A program made the position numbers and the translations under genes. 64,000 nucleotides of DNA from Prionace glauca (Eukaryota; Chordata; Chondrichthyes; Carcharhiniformes; Carcharhinidae): assembly GCA_037974335.1 (NCBI GenBank), contig CM075740.1, positions 13,599,071 to 13,663,070 on the forward strand, given 5' to 3'. Below, piece after piece: positions 22,262 to 34,985 of the stretch; within the stretch, counting starts at the first letter, position 1; the number at the start of each line of letters is the position of its first letter. The notes beneath the pieces are model-generated. The model saw nothing but the letters and a program-made list of their open reading frames with translations, had not been told where the DNA came from and ran no database searches.

Positions 22262-25078
22262 ATGTGCCTGTTTAAGTTACTCTTAAAGGACTCTAGCGTG
22301 TTTGCTTCCACCACCTTACTTGGCAGAGCATTCCATACCCCCACTACCCTCTGTGTGAAAAAACTCCCTCTAATATCTGTGTCGTACCTCTCCCCCCCCC
22401 CCACCTTAAGTTCATGGCCCCTTGTCCTACATGACTCTTTATATGAAATAGCTTACCTCTGTTTACTCTATCTATACCCTTCATAATCTTATATACCTCT
22501 ATTAGATCCCCCCTCAGTCGGCATCTTTCAAAAGAGCCCCAATTTCTTCAATCTTTCCTCATACCCCAATCCTTCCATACCAGGCAACATCCTGGTAAAC
22601 CTCCTCTGCACTCTCTCCAGAGTCTCCGGGTCCTTCCGGTAGTAAGGCGATCAGAACTGTACGCAGTACTCCAAATGAGGCCTAACCAATGTTCTGTACA
22701 ACTGCAACATTAGACTCCAGCTCTTATATTCTATACCCCTTCCTATAAAGGCTAACATACCATAGGCTTTCTTCACCACACTCTCCACTTGCACTGCCAC
22801 CTTCAAAGACTTGTGCACTTGCACCCCCAGGTCTCGCTGCGACTCTATACTCCTTACAGGCTTACCCTTTACCATATAATTTCCCCCTACATTAATCCGG
22901 CCAAAATGCATCACCTCACATTTATCCAGATTAAACTCCATTTGCCACGTATCTGCCCAATCAACCAGCCTATCAATATCCCGCTGTATTGTCAGACACT
23001 GCTCCTCACTGCCCGCCATTTCAGCCATCTTGGCGTCATCCGCAAATTTGCTGATCACACCACCTACTCCCTCTTCCAAATCATTTATATACACTACAAA
23101 GAGAAGAGGTCCCAGTACAGAGCCTTGTGGCACACCACTAGTGACAGACCTCCAGCTAGAAAAAGACCCCTCCACAACTACTCTGACTCCTCTTTGCAAG
23201 CCAGTTCTCTACCCATCTAGATACCTGACCACATATCCCATGAGCTTTAATCTTCTGTACCAACCTACCATGAGGGACTTTGTCAAACGCCTTACTGTAA
23301 TCCATATAGACGACATCAATGGCTCATCCTTCGTCAACCGTTTTTGTCACCTCCTCAAAGAATTCTACCAGATTCGTAAGGCAAGACTTCCCCTTGACAA
23401 AGCCCTGCTGCGTATCCTTAATCAGATCGCAACACTCCAAGTGCGCAAACATCCTATCCCTAAGAATCCTCTCCAACAATTACCTACCACTGACGTTAAG
23501 CTCACCGGCCTATAGTTACCCGGGCTATCCCTCCTACTCTTTTTAAACAATAGTACCACATTAGCTATGCTCCAGTCCTCTGGGACCTCACCTGTGTCCA
23601 AAGAAGAGACAAAGATTCGCATCAGAGGCCCTGCAATCTCATCCCTCGCCTCTCTAAGCAGCCTAGGATAAATGCAATCAGGCCCCGGAGGTTTATCGGT
23701 CTTAATGCCCTCTAAAAGCCCTAACACTTCTTCCCTCGTAATCAATAGATCTTTCAATCGGTCTACCGGTCCCTCAATGACCGCACTAGACATGAAGCCC
23801 CTCTCCTTCGTGAATACCGAAGCAAAGTATTCATTCAGAACCTCCCCCATTCCCTCTGCCTCTAAGCACAATTCCCCACGTCTGTCCCTGAGAGGACCGA
23901 TTTTACCCCTAGCCACCCTTTTGTTCTTAAGATAGGAGTAAAACACCTTTGGATTCTCCTTAACCCTATCTGCCAAAGCCATCACATGCCCCCTCTTTGC
24001 TCTCCTAACTCCCCGTTTGAGATCCCTCCTACTCTCTCTGTATTCCTCCAACGCTCTCTCCGTTCTCAGCTGCTTAGACGTGGCATACGCCTCTCGTTTC
24101 TTCCTAACCAGGTCTTCTATATCTCTAGCAATCCACAGTTCCCTAATCCTACCTTTCCCTCCTTTCTCCAAATCGGCACATGCCTTTCCTGCACCCTTTG
24201 CAGTTTTCCCCTGAAAGACTCCCACATGCCTAACATGGTCTTGCCTTCCAACAGCCTATCCCAATCTGTATCCCTAAGCTCCTGCCTAATCTGGCTGTAT
24301 CTAGCCTTTCCCGAATGTAGCACCCTCCCCTTAGGACAGCTCTCATCTTTTTCCATTCGTATCCTAAAGTAGACGAGTTGTGGTCACTATTAGCCACATG
24401 TTTGCCTACCGCAACCTCAACCACCTGACCCGGCACATTTCCCAGAACTAAATCAAGTATCGCCCCCTCTCTAGTCGGGTTATCTACATACTGTTGCAAG
24501 GATCCTTCCAATACACATCTTACGAATTCCTCCCCATCAGACCCCCCAGCTCTATGCACTTTCCAATCCACCCCAGGGAGATTAAAATCTCCCACTACAA
24601 CAGTCCTGTTCTTCCTACACTTATCCAAAATGTCCTTCCATATACCCTTTTCCACTGCCCGCGGGCTATCGGGTGGCCTATAGTACACTCCTAGCATAGT
24701 AATGGCCCCATTCCTATTCCTCAACTCCACCCACAAAGACTCAATGTCCAACCCCTCCATGTTATCCTCCCTCTGCACTGCTGTGATCTGCTCCCTAACT
24801 AAGAGGGCCACTCCCCTTCCTCTTTTCAACCCTCCCCTTTCACACCTAAAACACTTATACCCTGGAACATTTAGCTGCCAGTCCTGCCCCTCCTATAACC
24901 ACGTCTCTGTCACTGCCACCATATCTAAATTCCTCGCGAACATCAAGGCCCTAAGTTCATCTGACTTTCCTGTCACACTCCTCGCATTAAAACAGATGCA
25001 CCAAAGACCCTCAGGCCCTCTCGGATCCTTCTTCTCCTGGGGCATTTCCCTATCAACTAGACTTCCCCTGACCTCCAA
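22262..25078 (-). pseudogene. CR1 ORF2 (endonuclease and reverse transcriptase), broken
   Basis: The order of domains is that of CR1 ORF2. The N-terminal apurinic endonuclease shows CFNARSVTGKSDELRAL, LDMVAVTETWL, VELRNRNGAITMLGVYYRPP, VVVGDFNLPGVDW. The reverse transcriptase shows NYRPVSLTSVVG, VVYMDYSKAFDKVPHG, TSGVPQGSVLGP and SKFADDAKM with the catalytic FADD intact. The C-terminal region shows MEFNLDKCEVMHFGR and VRPHLEYCVQF. The frame changes at about four points, between roughly 24,893 and 24,829, near 24,228, between 23,422 and 23,199, and near 22,650, so no full protein can be made. The mild damage fits a fairly young insertion. Confidence 0.88.
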
Positions 25079-25144
25079 CTCACTCCCAGTGCCTGAGCTG
25101 TCTCTCTCCTCCCCACACCCCCTCCATACTAGTTTAAACCCTAC

Positions 25145-26185
25145 CTAAACACTCCCCCCAGCCTCCCAGCTAAAATGTGTCCCCTTCCCATTTAAGTGTT
25201 TCCTATCCCTTTTATACAAATGCCCTTCCTTTGCAAAGACTTCCCAATGGTCAACAAAACTAAAACCCTCTGTCCTGCACCAATCCCTCAGCCACACATT
25301 CAGCTGCAAGATCTCATTATTCTTATCCCTGCTATTGCTGGGTACTGGCAGCTGCCCAGAGATTGCCACCCTGGAGGCCCTACACTTCAACCTGGCTCCC
25401 AACTCCCTGAACTGTGTACATATTTCGCCCCTACTCTTCCTTCCTATATACTTCTCTCCTACATGTATAATTACATCCGCCTGGGTCCCTTGGCCCTTCA
25501 AGATTCCCTCTACCCTCTCCAACACATCCTGTACCCCAGCTCCAGGGAGGCAGGCCACCATCCTGGACTCCCGCCTTTGCCCACAGAACCACCTATCAAT
25601 TTCTCTAACCCTCCCATCCCCCACCACTATCTCACACCCAGCCCCCTTCCTTCCCTCCGAGGCATTTTCCTCTTCCCCTTGTGCCCTTTCCACCTCAGTT
25701 GGTGCCTTACCGCTGCTATCTTGAGAGACTACCCCTGGGGTAGCCTTTGGAACATTACTCTTTTTCCCCTTCCTAACTGTAACCCACCCATCCCCCCTCC
25801 TTGGCTCTGGGATCCCCTCTTGAATCTGGTTGCTATTCATTAGTGCCTCATTTTCCCCAACTAAAAATAAATCCTCCAGCCTCAGCTCCAGTTGCCTAAC
25901 CCAAGCCCTCAAACACTGCAACTCCAGACATTTGGTGCGGATGTGGACTCTCCAGAGATGCTGCATCTCCAGGAACTCCCACATATTGCACCTTACACAG
26001 CTGACACATCTCCCCATGTTCCCTGCCATTTGTCTACCCTCAGACCTATGGACACACTTTGAAAAACTTGACCAATAACTCACCTTGCCTAAGCCTGCAT
26101 CACCTAAGCCCTGTGAGCCAAAGCCCTTGCAGTATTCACTAAGCACCCGCCTCACTCCACTGCCCGCTCCGGACGCTGCCCGCAA
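25145..26185 (-). CDS. CR1 ORF1 with SGNH/esterase-like domain
   Basis: One open frame of 346 codons. The first Met is uncertain; the one starting MAGNMGRCVSCVRC (about residue 54) is a good alternative because it precedes a Cys-rich stretch. A leucine-rich helical part follows (LQCLRAWVRQLELRLEDL), then a basic linker, then a C-terminal region like the esterase domain of CR1 ORF1: DVIIHVGEKYIG (blocks like the GxND region), RVAISGQLPVPS, and HLNGKGTHFSWE near the end. ORF1 proteins of this family bind RNA and help form the ribonucleoprotein. The frame is intact although ORF2 is broken. It is a transposon gene, not a host gene. Confidence 0.82.
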   Translation of the reverse strand: MRAASGAGSGVRRVLSEYCKGFGSQGLGDAGLGKVSYWSSFSKCVHRSEGRQMAGNMGRCVSCVRCNMWEFLEMQHLWRVHIRTKCLELQCLRAWVRQLELRLEDLFLVGENEALMNSNQIQEGIPEPRRGDGWVTVRKGKKSNVPKATPGVVSQDSSGKAPTEVERAQGEEENASEGRKGAGCEIVVGDGRVREIDRWFCGQRRESRMVACLPGAGVQDVLERVEGILKGQGTQADVIIHVGEKYIGRKSRGEICTQFRELGARLKCRASRVAISGQLPVPSNSRDKNNEILQLNVWLRDWCRTEGFSFVDHWEVFAKEGHLYKRDRKHLNGKGTHFSWEAGGSV

Positions 26186-26369
26186 TCTACTGTGGCCTTG
26201 TGTTCATACTCCCTCACTCCCTTCCCAACAGCCCTTGCGCCTCGGACCCTCTATGGAAAGCACAAGGGGAAAAAAAACCCCACAACCCAGCAATGCAATT
26301 TTTAAAAAAACACAGGACACTCGCAGTTTCCACTCACCAGCCACCAGTACACTGCTCCAGAGAACAATT

Positions 26370-27460
26370 GTATGGCACTTGCAATTATGGAGAGCCAGCA
26401 TGGTTTTGTACAAACGAAGCCATACTGCACTAATTTCATATACTTACTGGAGCAACTTATGAGTAACGTGAATAAAGCGGAACCTGTAGTCTTGGATTTT
26501 CAAAACGTATTTAATAAGAAAGTTTCAAAGATACATTATCAAATGTCAAATAGGAGGTCATCATGTACAGGATAAATTGATGACGAATCGAGGACTGGTT
26601 GCCTTACAGAAACAGACATGTGGGATAACTGAGCCATTTTTTTGTAGGGGGTGGGAGGGGCAAACTGTAGCCGGCGGTGAATCACAGGATTACATCTGGG
26701 GCCTAAACTGTTATCAATTTACAGAAATGACATGGATGATGGGAAGGATTAAGTGCAACTTTTTCTCACGACTTTAATACAGGAGGGAAAGTAAATTGTG
26801 AAGCGAGCAAAAATAGTATCCAACAGGATTTAGATAGGCTACGGGAGTGGGAAAAAGAAACAGGTGGAGTATAATGTGGTGAAATGCGAATTGGTCCACT
26901 TTGGCAGGAAGAATGGAAAGCAGCAAATTATTCACACGAAGATGAGAGTACAAAGATCTGCAGCAATGGGGGATCTGGGTGTCCCGGAACGTGATTCACA
27001 AAACTTTAGCATGAAGCTGTAAGTGATTAGGAAAGCAAACGCAATGTTCTCACCTATTGCAAGTGGGATGTAATATAAATCTAGGGAGGATTCGCTACAA
27101 ATTTGTCGTGCTTTGTCGCGAGCATATCTAAAGTACTTTCCTGTTGGCCCGGGTACCTCAGAATGGATACAATAGCACCAGCAACATTCGGAGAAAGGTG
27201 CCCCCTTCAGATGAAAGGGGAACGGCTGCAGAGTTGGGTCTTGTAACCATTAGAGTTTAGGAGAATTCAAGGTGAACCTGCTGAAACACCTAGTATCCTG
27301 AGGGAAGTTGAGATGGTGAATGCTGAGGAAGTGCCTCCCCTCCAAGGAGACGAGAAGGAGGCGACATGAATTAAAATAGGAGGTTTTCCAATTGAGAAGG
27401 AGATGAAGAGAATTTCATTTCCCGTGAAAGACATTAGTCTGTGGAACCCTCTTTACCAGG
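26370..27460 (+). mobile_element. CR1 relic A, continued, cluster 2
   Basis: The sequence resumes with GTATGGCACTTGCAATTATG and continues through decayed reverse-transcriptase and thumb sequence, matching 3,630-4,745 in cluster 1. It ends at the nested LINE B. Confidence 0.7.
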
Positions 27461-29118
27461 AATATCCCATCGTGAATGGTAGTGGATAATTAAACAACTC
27501 ACCGGAAGGGAAGACGTCACAGATGTGCCTATCCTCAATGATCAGTGAAAAAGATAAGGCTAAAGCCTTCGCAACAATCTTCTGTCACATCTGCCAAGTG
27601 GATGATCCATCTTGGCCTTCTAAAGAAATGGTCAACATCGTGGATGTCAAGCTTCAGCCAATTCAATTCACTCCACGTGATACCAAGTAATGTCCGAACG
27701 CTGTTGGACACTGCAAAGGCTTTGGGCCCTAACAATATTCTGTCCACAGTTCTGAAGACTTGTGCTCCAGATCATGCCGCCGCTCCTGCCAAGTTGTTTC
27801 AGGACGCCTACGACACTGGCATCTACCCGTCATTACAGAAAATTGCCCAGATATGCCCTCTGTGCAAAAAGAAGGGCATCTCCAACCTTATTCATCAGCC
27901 ATCAGGCCCCTCCAGATCATCAGCAAGTTGATGGAAGGGGTCATTAACGGTGCAATCAAACGGCAGGAACTTAGCAGGAATCTACTCACTGACACATAGT
28001 TTGGATTCCACTCGTCACTCAGAGCCTGATTTCATTACAACTTTGAGTCAAACATGGGCAAGAGTAATTGAATGTCAGATGTGAAGTGACTGTGTTTGAC
28101 GTCAAGGCAGCACGGGTGGAATTAAGGAGCTCGAGGAATAATGGAGTCAATTAGCTTCAGAGGGAAATTTCTATGCTGGCTGCAGTCATACCTGGGACAG
28201 AGGAAGGGTTTTGCTTTGGTTGGAGTTCAATCCTCTAATTTGCACACTTCTCTGCAAGAGTTTCTCAAGATGGTATTCTCGGCCCAACTATCTTCAGCTG
28301 CTCCACCAATAATGTTCCTTGCATCATAATGTCAGCAATGAGGATGATCGCATTGGGTACAGTACCATTCCTGCATCCTCAGAGAATGAAGCCGTCCATG
28401 TCCAAATGCAGGAAGTCCAGGACAATATCCAAACTTGGGTTGGCAAGTGGCAAGTATCGTTCGGGACAAAGTAGTGCCAGGAAATGACCATCTGTAACAA
28501 TTAATCATTATCCCTTGACATTCAACGGTAATGCCGCCACTGTCGACTTCCTAAGGCCGACCATTGACCAGAAACTGAACTGGTCTTGACATTTAAATAT
28601 GGTGGCGACAAGAGCAGGTCACAGGGCATGAATCCTGTGGCAAGTGTCTCACTTTCTGACTCCCAAGGCTGTCCACCATCTGCGAGGCACAAGTCAGGAG
28701 TGTGATGGAATATTTGCACTAGCCAGGAAAGTGCAGCTTCTATAACTTTCAAGAAGCTCACACCATCCAGGAGAAAACTTGACTGGCACCTCTTCCACAA
28801 ACTGCCTCCGTCACGATGAACAGTGGCAGCTGTGGGTACCATCTGCACGATGCACTGCAAAAACCCATCCAATATCTATAGGCAACACCTTACAAAATCT
28901 CACCTCTGCCGTCCAGAAGGACAAGGGCAGCAGACACATGGGAACACCACCACCTTAGCGCTCTCCTCCAAGTCATTTGCAATCTGACCTGTGGATATAT
29001 TGCTTACTTAGTCCACAGGGACTGCGCTGATTCAACAAAGCAGTTCACCACCATCATCTCGAGGGTAATCTCGAGGAATAAATGCTGGTCTCGTCAGCGA
29101 TGCCCACATCCCATTAAA
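27461..29118 (+). mobile_element. LINE B fragment, cluster 2
   Basis: Counterpart of 4746-6366. Reverse-transcriptase fragments include TAKALGPNNIL, LKTCAPDHAAAPAKLFQ and KIAQICPLCKKKGISNLI, in broken frames. The 3' end reads GAATAAATGCTGGTCTCG then CCCACATCCCAT. Confidence 0.65.
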
Positions 29119-29240
29119 ACATGCAGAATTCGATAGATTTCTGATTGAAAAGGCACCCAAAGAGTATAGGGGTATACCGAATGTGGGGTAGAGCCCACGA
29201 TCTCATCAGCCACGATCTTAGGCATGATCTTCGTTCCAAT
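29119..29240 (+). mobile_element. 3' end of CR1 relic A, cluster 2
   Basis: Resumption of relic A after LINE B (TTCGATAGATTTCTGATTGA), as at 6,367. Confidence 0.55.
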
Positions 29241-30809
29241 TCATATGATCGATTGATTCGTAATTGCGCCCTTTTTGTCTGTTTTTATCCTATCAAATTT
29301 CTGAACCTTCGGATCCATTAATGTGGCGCAGGCAGCATTATCTTTAGTGAATGACGCAGGAAAGGAAGTGATAGTCACACATTTAGTGACACGAGGTTCT
29401 TACTGCTTCTAATCATTCGGATTTTCTGATGTTATGGTATTCACCACGAAAAATGGGAAGGCATTAAATATCCAAATTAATTGACAATACCTAATGAGAA
29501 TATTCTGAAAACGACTTTCCTGTCTGAATCCGTATTTTCCAAGTGTCCACGTAGTTTGCTAGGAATTGATATTTTGAGATATTTTTCGCCGCATATACAC
29601 TTCACGGAATAACGCGTTCCTTGGTCTATCAACTGCAATATTGCCATCTGCTGGTTGATCCGCAAAACGCGCACAGGTTCATTGGGATTCGTTTTCGGCT
29701 TCTTTCATCTATTGTGCGCAGTCCAATAGAAAGCAGGGAGAATGAAATGACAATTATAACATAAAATTCAGGATAAATTCGAGAGATCTAGTCACACTTT
29801 TGAAGAGAGAAACACAGCTTCGCACTGTTATTCGCACTTCTGTGTTCGGTGTTCAGTCTTTAATAAATTAAGCGTAAATCCGAATCCTTACTTTTATGAT
29901 GCATTTCAAACGTTTCGAAGACAGGTGCACGCGTCGCCTCAAATATGGGAGCAGGAACTAACACTGTAAAGCATGCCAGAAGCCAAAGACCGGCGACTAA
30001 TTGCCGGATGAGTATTGCAGAGCCCTGGAACAAGCAATGATTCTAAATCCCATCATGGTATCTGGCAATAAATCTTGAACAAAACCAGTTACAATAATGT
30101 TAACCCTGAAACTACTGAATTGCTGAAAACAACATTCGCTTCATTAACATCATTCCAGGCAGGAAATCTGCCATCCTTACTGAGTACGTATGTGACTCCA
30201 CGTTTTCCATCGCGAAAAAATGCAGAAGTCTGAGGACACGTACCAACCAAGTTAAGAACACTTTCTTTCCTGCTGCCCTCAGGCTTTTGAACGGACCTAA
30301 CTCGCATTGAGTTGATGTTTCTCCACACCCTCGCTGTGACTGTTACACTACATTCTGCACTCTCTCCTTTCCTTCTTTATGAACGGTATACATTCTCGGT
30401 AAAGCATGTAAGATAGAATACTTGTCGCTGTATACTATTGTATAAAGCAGTAATAAATCAATTCAAATCAAAAACATTTGTGCTAATAGGGAAACGTGCC
30501 CAATATATGACCAGCTATATTGGTGACACGCTGTTAGCAGTGGTATTGATGATGAACCTCCTGACCAGATTGGTTAACGTGTTACAGAAAAGCCCGTTCA
30601 CCTGAAATGGTTCCAAAAACAACAGTGAAGTAAGGCCAAAGCGGAAGAGGTGCAAGGTTTCTTTTCATTTACGGAGGTATTTACAGATGAGGATTAGAGG
30701 CCAGGAGTGAAGGAGTTTGGGGGAAGAAGAGCGTATGTAAAACGGAGCAGAAAGCAAGAACATAACTGGTACCATACCGAAACCACTATTATTTATATAT
30801 ATTGTAAAG
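29241..30809. other. Spacer, no gene recognised, cluster 2
   Basis: Matched in clusters 1 and 3. It has one copy of the 153-bp segment that is doubled in cluster 1. No coding sequence or repeat family was recognised. Confidence 0.5.
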
Positions 30810-31600
30810 AGTAGAGGCCAACAGCACCCCTTACATCTTGCCAATCACAAAATTGTCCCTTTTGTCTGCTCTCTGTTTCCTGTTCGCTCGCATATTTCTG
30901 TCCATGCTCCCACACGATAAAGGCTCATTTCCCGCAATACCCTTTGCTGTGACATCTTATTAAATGCTTACTGAAAATCACAGTGCATCCACCTGCTCCC
31001 CTTTATCCACAGCTTGTTACTTCTTCAAACCACTCCAGTAAATTGATTGAACATGACTTCCCTTTGACAAAACTGTGTTGGTTCTATCTGATTACCGTCA
31101 TTTTACTTATGTGCCCTGCTGTCAAACCTTAATAATCGTTGCTAACATTTTCCTCATATGTCTCATGTTCAGCTAACTGGTGTTGTTCAGCTAATAAATG
31201 TTGTATCCTGCTATAGGCCGTTTTTTCCTATTGCATTAAGGTACTACGTTCGCTTTTTTCCAATCTAACGAACACTTCCCAGAATCTGGGGAATTTTGGA
31301 ACATTAAAACCAACCTAACAATTTGTCACTTCTTTTCAGACCTTCGGTGAAAGCCATCGGGATCTGGGGACTTAGCAACCGACATCTTCAACAACGTTCT
31401 TAATGTCATTCTAATTTTCTTCAGTCCTTTTCTTCCATTTCCTCCTCTACAGCTTTTTCTGCGATACAACTCGTGTCCTCTACAATGAAGACTAAAACAA
31501 AATGCCTGTTCTCTTCATCTGCAATCTTTTTGTTTGCTACAAATTCCTCACACTCAATTTTTATCGAACCGTCGCCCACTCGTTGAATTTTTTTATCGTT
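30810..31600 (-). mobile_element. Old CR1-type LINE ORF2 relic, cluster 2 copy
   Basis: Counterpart of 8,280-9,070, with the same reverse-complement landmarks (CATGACTTCCCTTTGACAAA). Confidence 0.6.
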
Positions 31601-31760
31601 TAACTTTACAATTTGAAATTGATGTATTAGTGTCACGAGGAGGCGTACGTTAACTCCGCTATAAAATTATTGTGAAATCCCCCAGTCGCCACACTCCGGC
31701 ACCTGATTGGGTACACGAAGGGAGAATTAGCAATGTTAAGCACTGTGCCACAGCGCCAAA
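31601..31760 (-). mobile_element. SINE 3' part, cluster 2 copy
   Basis: Counterpart of 9,080-9,235; the minus strand reads AATTCTCCCTTCGTGTACCC and the SINE tail. Confidence 0.6.
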
Positions 31761-32074
31761 GGCAAGAAGTAACTAAAAAACCCCTGATTATTCCGGAAAG
31801 CATTCAACTGGTCTGGAAGCAACTGAGGAGGCAGAAATAGAGTGAAAATTGCGTCTCCAAACGTGCCAGATGAAAATATATGCAATGAGTTTTGTTGATC
31901 TGAATTTCACTGGAAGAGCACAGGAAACCGATCCAATTATAACTTCAGGATGAAGATCGGATAGATTAATGAAACCGATGCCTGCATGAAATGCTAATCG
32001 AGCTCTGGAATGCGATTACTTGGATAGCTCTTTCAAAGAGTACACTGGGTCAATGATATTTTTGTGTTGTATTC

Positions 32075-32130
32075 TCCTGCTCCTGCTCCTACTTCTTATG
32101 TTCTTATGTTCTTATGTTCTTATGTTCTTA
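32075..32130 (+). mobile_element. CR1 tail only (TTCTTATG microsatellite), cluster 2 only
   Basis: The run CTCCTGCTCCTACTTCTTATG followed by several TTCTTATG units is just the last bases of a CR1 3' end. Cluster 3 lacks it at the matching place (about 61,665), so it is an extremely truncated, recent insertion. Confidence 0.75.
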
Positions 32131-32389
32131 TTCTTCTGTGAAATGTTTGGGAACTGAGCTCAATCTAAGGTTACTAAGTCAATTGTGTTTCCCTTTGGAG
32201 GGAACCAGGTGTTTATCCTTTCTGCGAACACATCTTCTTTAGCTGGGGGCACAAAGTTGCATAGCCAGTTTCTATGGTCAGGAATACAAAAGTTTAAATG
32301 ATGACGGAAAGATTCAGTGTCTATTCTAAATGTCAATAGAAATGATATGTGAAGCGAAGAACACTTGAAAGATTATGGCGAGAGAATGT

Positions 32390-32905
32390 CTTGGATTAAC
32401 TGGCCATCGTCACTTCTCTTTGTTCTATCCAAAACGATTGCCAACTGATCCTGAGCCTAATCTGGATTTCACAGCTAGGGCAAACATCTGGCTGGAGCCT
32501 TCAGTTGCAAGGGCAGGGTCTTTGAGAAAGTTGGTTTGTCTGCTCCGCCAAATCACTTCCCCGCTCATTCTGGGTGCTCCGCGGTCATTGGATATATGGT
32601 GGGGGCAGAAATCAACCATAGGCAAGACATGCACATCCTTCTGCGGGGGAGTTACCACCTCAGAGGACTGACTGCCAACCGTTGGTGCAGCAACTCTGTA
32701 GGTTCCAGCCGTGGCTACAGTTAGGATTACAACTGGTCTCGAAAGATGAGACCTGATGTAGGCCAAAGAACAGAGGTTTTTGTGGCTTTGGTGCAGCCGA
32801 TTTGCAAATCCCACTGAGGGAAGTCGTGGGGTTCCTCTTGCCCAGCACCAACACTGAGCTCCGCCTGTTAGATTATTGACTTGACATAGTCCGGTCCCAA
32901 CCAGG
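32390..32905. other. Unclassified segment, cluster 2 only
   Basis: This half-kilobase is absent from clusters 1 and 3 in the window. A 170-codon open frame runs on the minus strand from 32,937 to 32,425, rich in Ser, Thr, Arg and His, with no motif I recognise. It may be an old repeat fragment; nothing supports a host gene. Confidence 0.35.
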
Positions 32906-33367
32906 CGAATAATTGTTGTGCGGACAGGATGAAACACTTGACTGATTCATAATAGGTCACTTAAGAGCCTCAAATGGCTCAAAGGAGCCCTCGCCGCCCA
33001 ACGAATTTATTCCTCCCAATCGTTGGAGGAGATTTCTGATCATCACAGTAGAATTGTTTGTGACACGATGGTGAGATAGAGCTTCTTGCTTTCAGAGTGC
33101 ATAAAAAGTCTGATGTGCTTTCAGATGATGCCGACAAGAGGGAGCATGTGGATGGGAAAAAGAATGGGGCCAGGGACATATTGTTGAGTTGCTGGCATGG
33201 GAGCAGGAAGAGAAGTTATTGTAGACAAATCTGTGGATATTATCTGAGAAATAACAATGGAACCAGATCATGAGAATAGGTCCAAGCAACGGATTAATGA
33301 TGGAGAATGGTTGGACCGTGTGTGGAATCGTGTCACAGACCGGCGCCAATGCAAAAAGCATGAGCGG

Positions 33368-33645
33368 TAAGGCGGCACAGTGGTTAACAATGCCGCGTCA
33401 CAGCGCCAAGAATCCGGTTTCGATGCCCGGCTTGGGTCACAGTCTGCACATTCTTCCCATATCTGAGTGGGTGCTCCGTTGCCTCCCACAGTCTGAAAGA
33501 TGGGCTGATTAGGTGCTTTGGCGATGCTAAATTCTCTCTCATTGTACCCGTACAGGTGCCGGGCTGTAACTTCATTGCACTAATTGCAGTTCGGACTACA
33601 ACCGATAGCTGTAAGTCTACTTGTGACAATAATAAAGAAACTGCA
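33368..33645 (+). mobile_element. tRNA-derived SINE, cluster 2 copy
   Basis: GGCGGCACAGTGGTTAACAA is a clear tRNA-like head with A box; the B-box-like GGTTTCGATGCCCGG follows, then TAAGTCTACTTGTGACAATA and an A-rich end. Same insertion as 9,975 and 63,607. Confidence 0.82.
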
Positions 33646-34234
33646 AAAACACCTTTAAAAGTGAAAAAAAAACAGTCATAGTTTGCTATCGTTACAGTTG
33701 AATAGAATGTAACTTTGATAAGGGACTTATCAGTATTGTGGCAGAAGCAGAAACGCGATTGTGGGGGATTCAATGCTGGAATTGTTAGAACAATATTATG
33801 GATTTGGGGTTGGTAATATCTTCAAGTAGTTTAGAGAGGAAATGTTAACTTAACATCGGTCGTAGCTCACAAGGAAATAGGAACAAAGCTGTTTTCAAGG
33901 AGAAGTTTGATTGTAATCGGTGTGAAAGTAAGAACAGGAGGAGAGATCTGAGGAGAGATAGCAGTTAGTGACATCAAAGAAAGTGGGTGCAAAAAATAAC
34001 AAAGTTCAATGGTCAGCAATTTAGTGGAAACATGGTCAACATGGGTCTAATGGAGAAAATGAGTTGTGACCGAAATGAGGGGATAGATGAGGAAAACATC
34101 CGAGTCAAATATAATGCGTGCGAAGCAGTGTTTCTTCATTTCAGTCCGAAATAGCTTCACTCAAAGAAAAGTGTATGCTCTTTTTTTTTCTGGATTATAT
34201 TATTGGAGCAAAGAACGAAAGAAATTGCAGCATA
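33646..34234. other. Spacer, no gene recognised
   Basis: Matched at 10,263-10,534 and 11,456-11,704 in cluster 1, which has a CR1 inserted between. No feature was recognised. Confidence 0.5.
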
Positions 34235-34850
34235 GGAACAGTCCTTCGGCCCTCCAAGCCTGCACCGAACATGCTACTCTACTTATCTAAAACCCCCTAC
34301 CCTTCCAGGGACCATATCCCTCTAATCCCGTTCTATCCATGTGTTTGACAACACGCTCCTTAAAAGTCAATATCGTATCTGCTTCCACTACCTCGCGGAA
34401 CAACGAGTTCCAGGCACCCATCACCCTCTGCGTGAAAGTTCTGCCTCCTACATCGCCTTTAAACCTTGCCCGTCGAATCTTAAACATTTGTCCTCTAGCA
34501 ATTGACACTTCCACCCCGGGAAAAGGCATCTGATTATCCGCGCTGTCCATGCCTCTCATACTCTTCTATCAGGTCACCCCTCAACCTCCGTCTTTCCAGT
34601 GGGAACAAACCAAGATTCTCCAAGCCCTCCTCATAGCTGATGCCCTCCATACCAGGCAAAATCCTGGGAATTTTTTTGTACCGTCTCCAAAGCCTCCATG
34701 TCCTTCTGGTAGTGTGACGACCAGCATTGAACACTATATTTCAAGTTTGGCCTTACTAAGCTTCTATAAAGCCGCAACGAGACTTGCCCATTTTTAAACC
34801 CAGTGCGGGTTACGTCGATTGGCCATGCTTAAAATAGCCTCTCAGTGTCC
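34235..34850 (-). mobile_element. CR1-type LINE 3' fragment, cluster 2-3 spacer
   Basis: Counterpart of 11,705-12,300. The minus strand reads FTQRVMGAWNSLFREV and LGLFPLERRRLRGDLIEEY; frames are broken. Confidence 0.8.
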
Positions 34851-34985
34851 TGGGATGGGTAGGGTAGAGGGACTATTGGGCAAAATATGTAGGGATATAG
34901 GGGTAGGGCCTGGGTGGGATTGCGGTTGGTGCAGACCTGATGGGCGGAATAGCCTCTTTCTGTGCTGTAGGGTTCCTATGAAGTG
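34851..34985 (+). mobile_element. LINE 3' tail, cluster 2-3 spacer
   Basis: Counterpart of 12,330-12,465, with GGCGGAATAGCCTCTTTCTG near its end. Confidence 0.6.

Larger units (their letters stand above)
21687..26369 (-). mobile_element. Near full-length CR1 LINE inserted in relic A, cluster 2 only
   Basis: This 4.7-kb insertion is absent at the matching sites of clusters 1 (near 3,620) and 3 (near 49,950). On the minus strand it has a GC-rich 5' region, ORF1 (25145-26185), ORF2 (about 22,262-25,078, broken), then a 0.5-kb 3' UTR ending in tandem TTCTTTG units. The 3' UTR (21,687-22,190) includes a segment closely resembling a tRNA-derived SINE in the same sense. The same 3' UTR is found in the truncated copy at 35.09 kb, so it belongs to the family and is not a separate insertion. 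CR1 elements move by target-primed reverse transcription and often leave no clear target duplication, as here. Confidence 0.92.

Noticed and set aside
23030-26078. Plus-strand proline- and serine-rich frames across the CR1
   Set aside because: They are antisense of CR1 ORF1 and ORF2 and have no recognisable domain.
25145-26185. Host gene encoding a 346-residue protein
   Set aside because: Position upstream of CR1 ORF2, esterase-like motifs and orientation identify it as CR1 ORF1.
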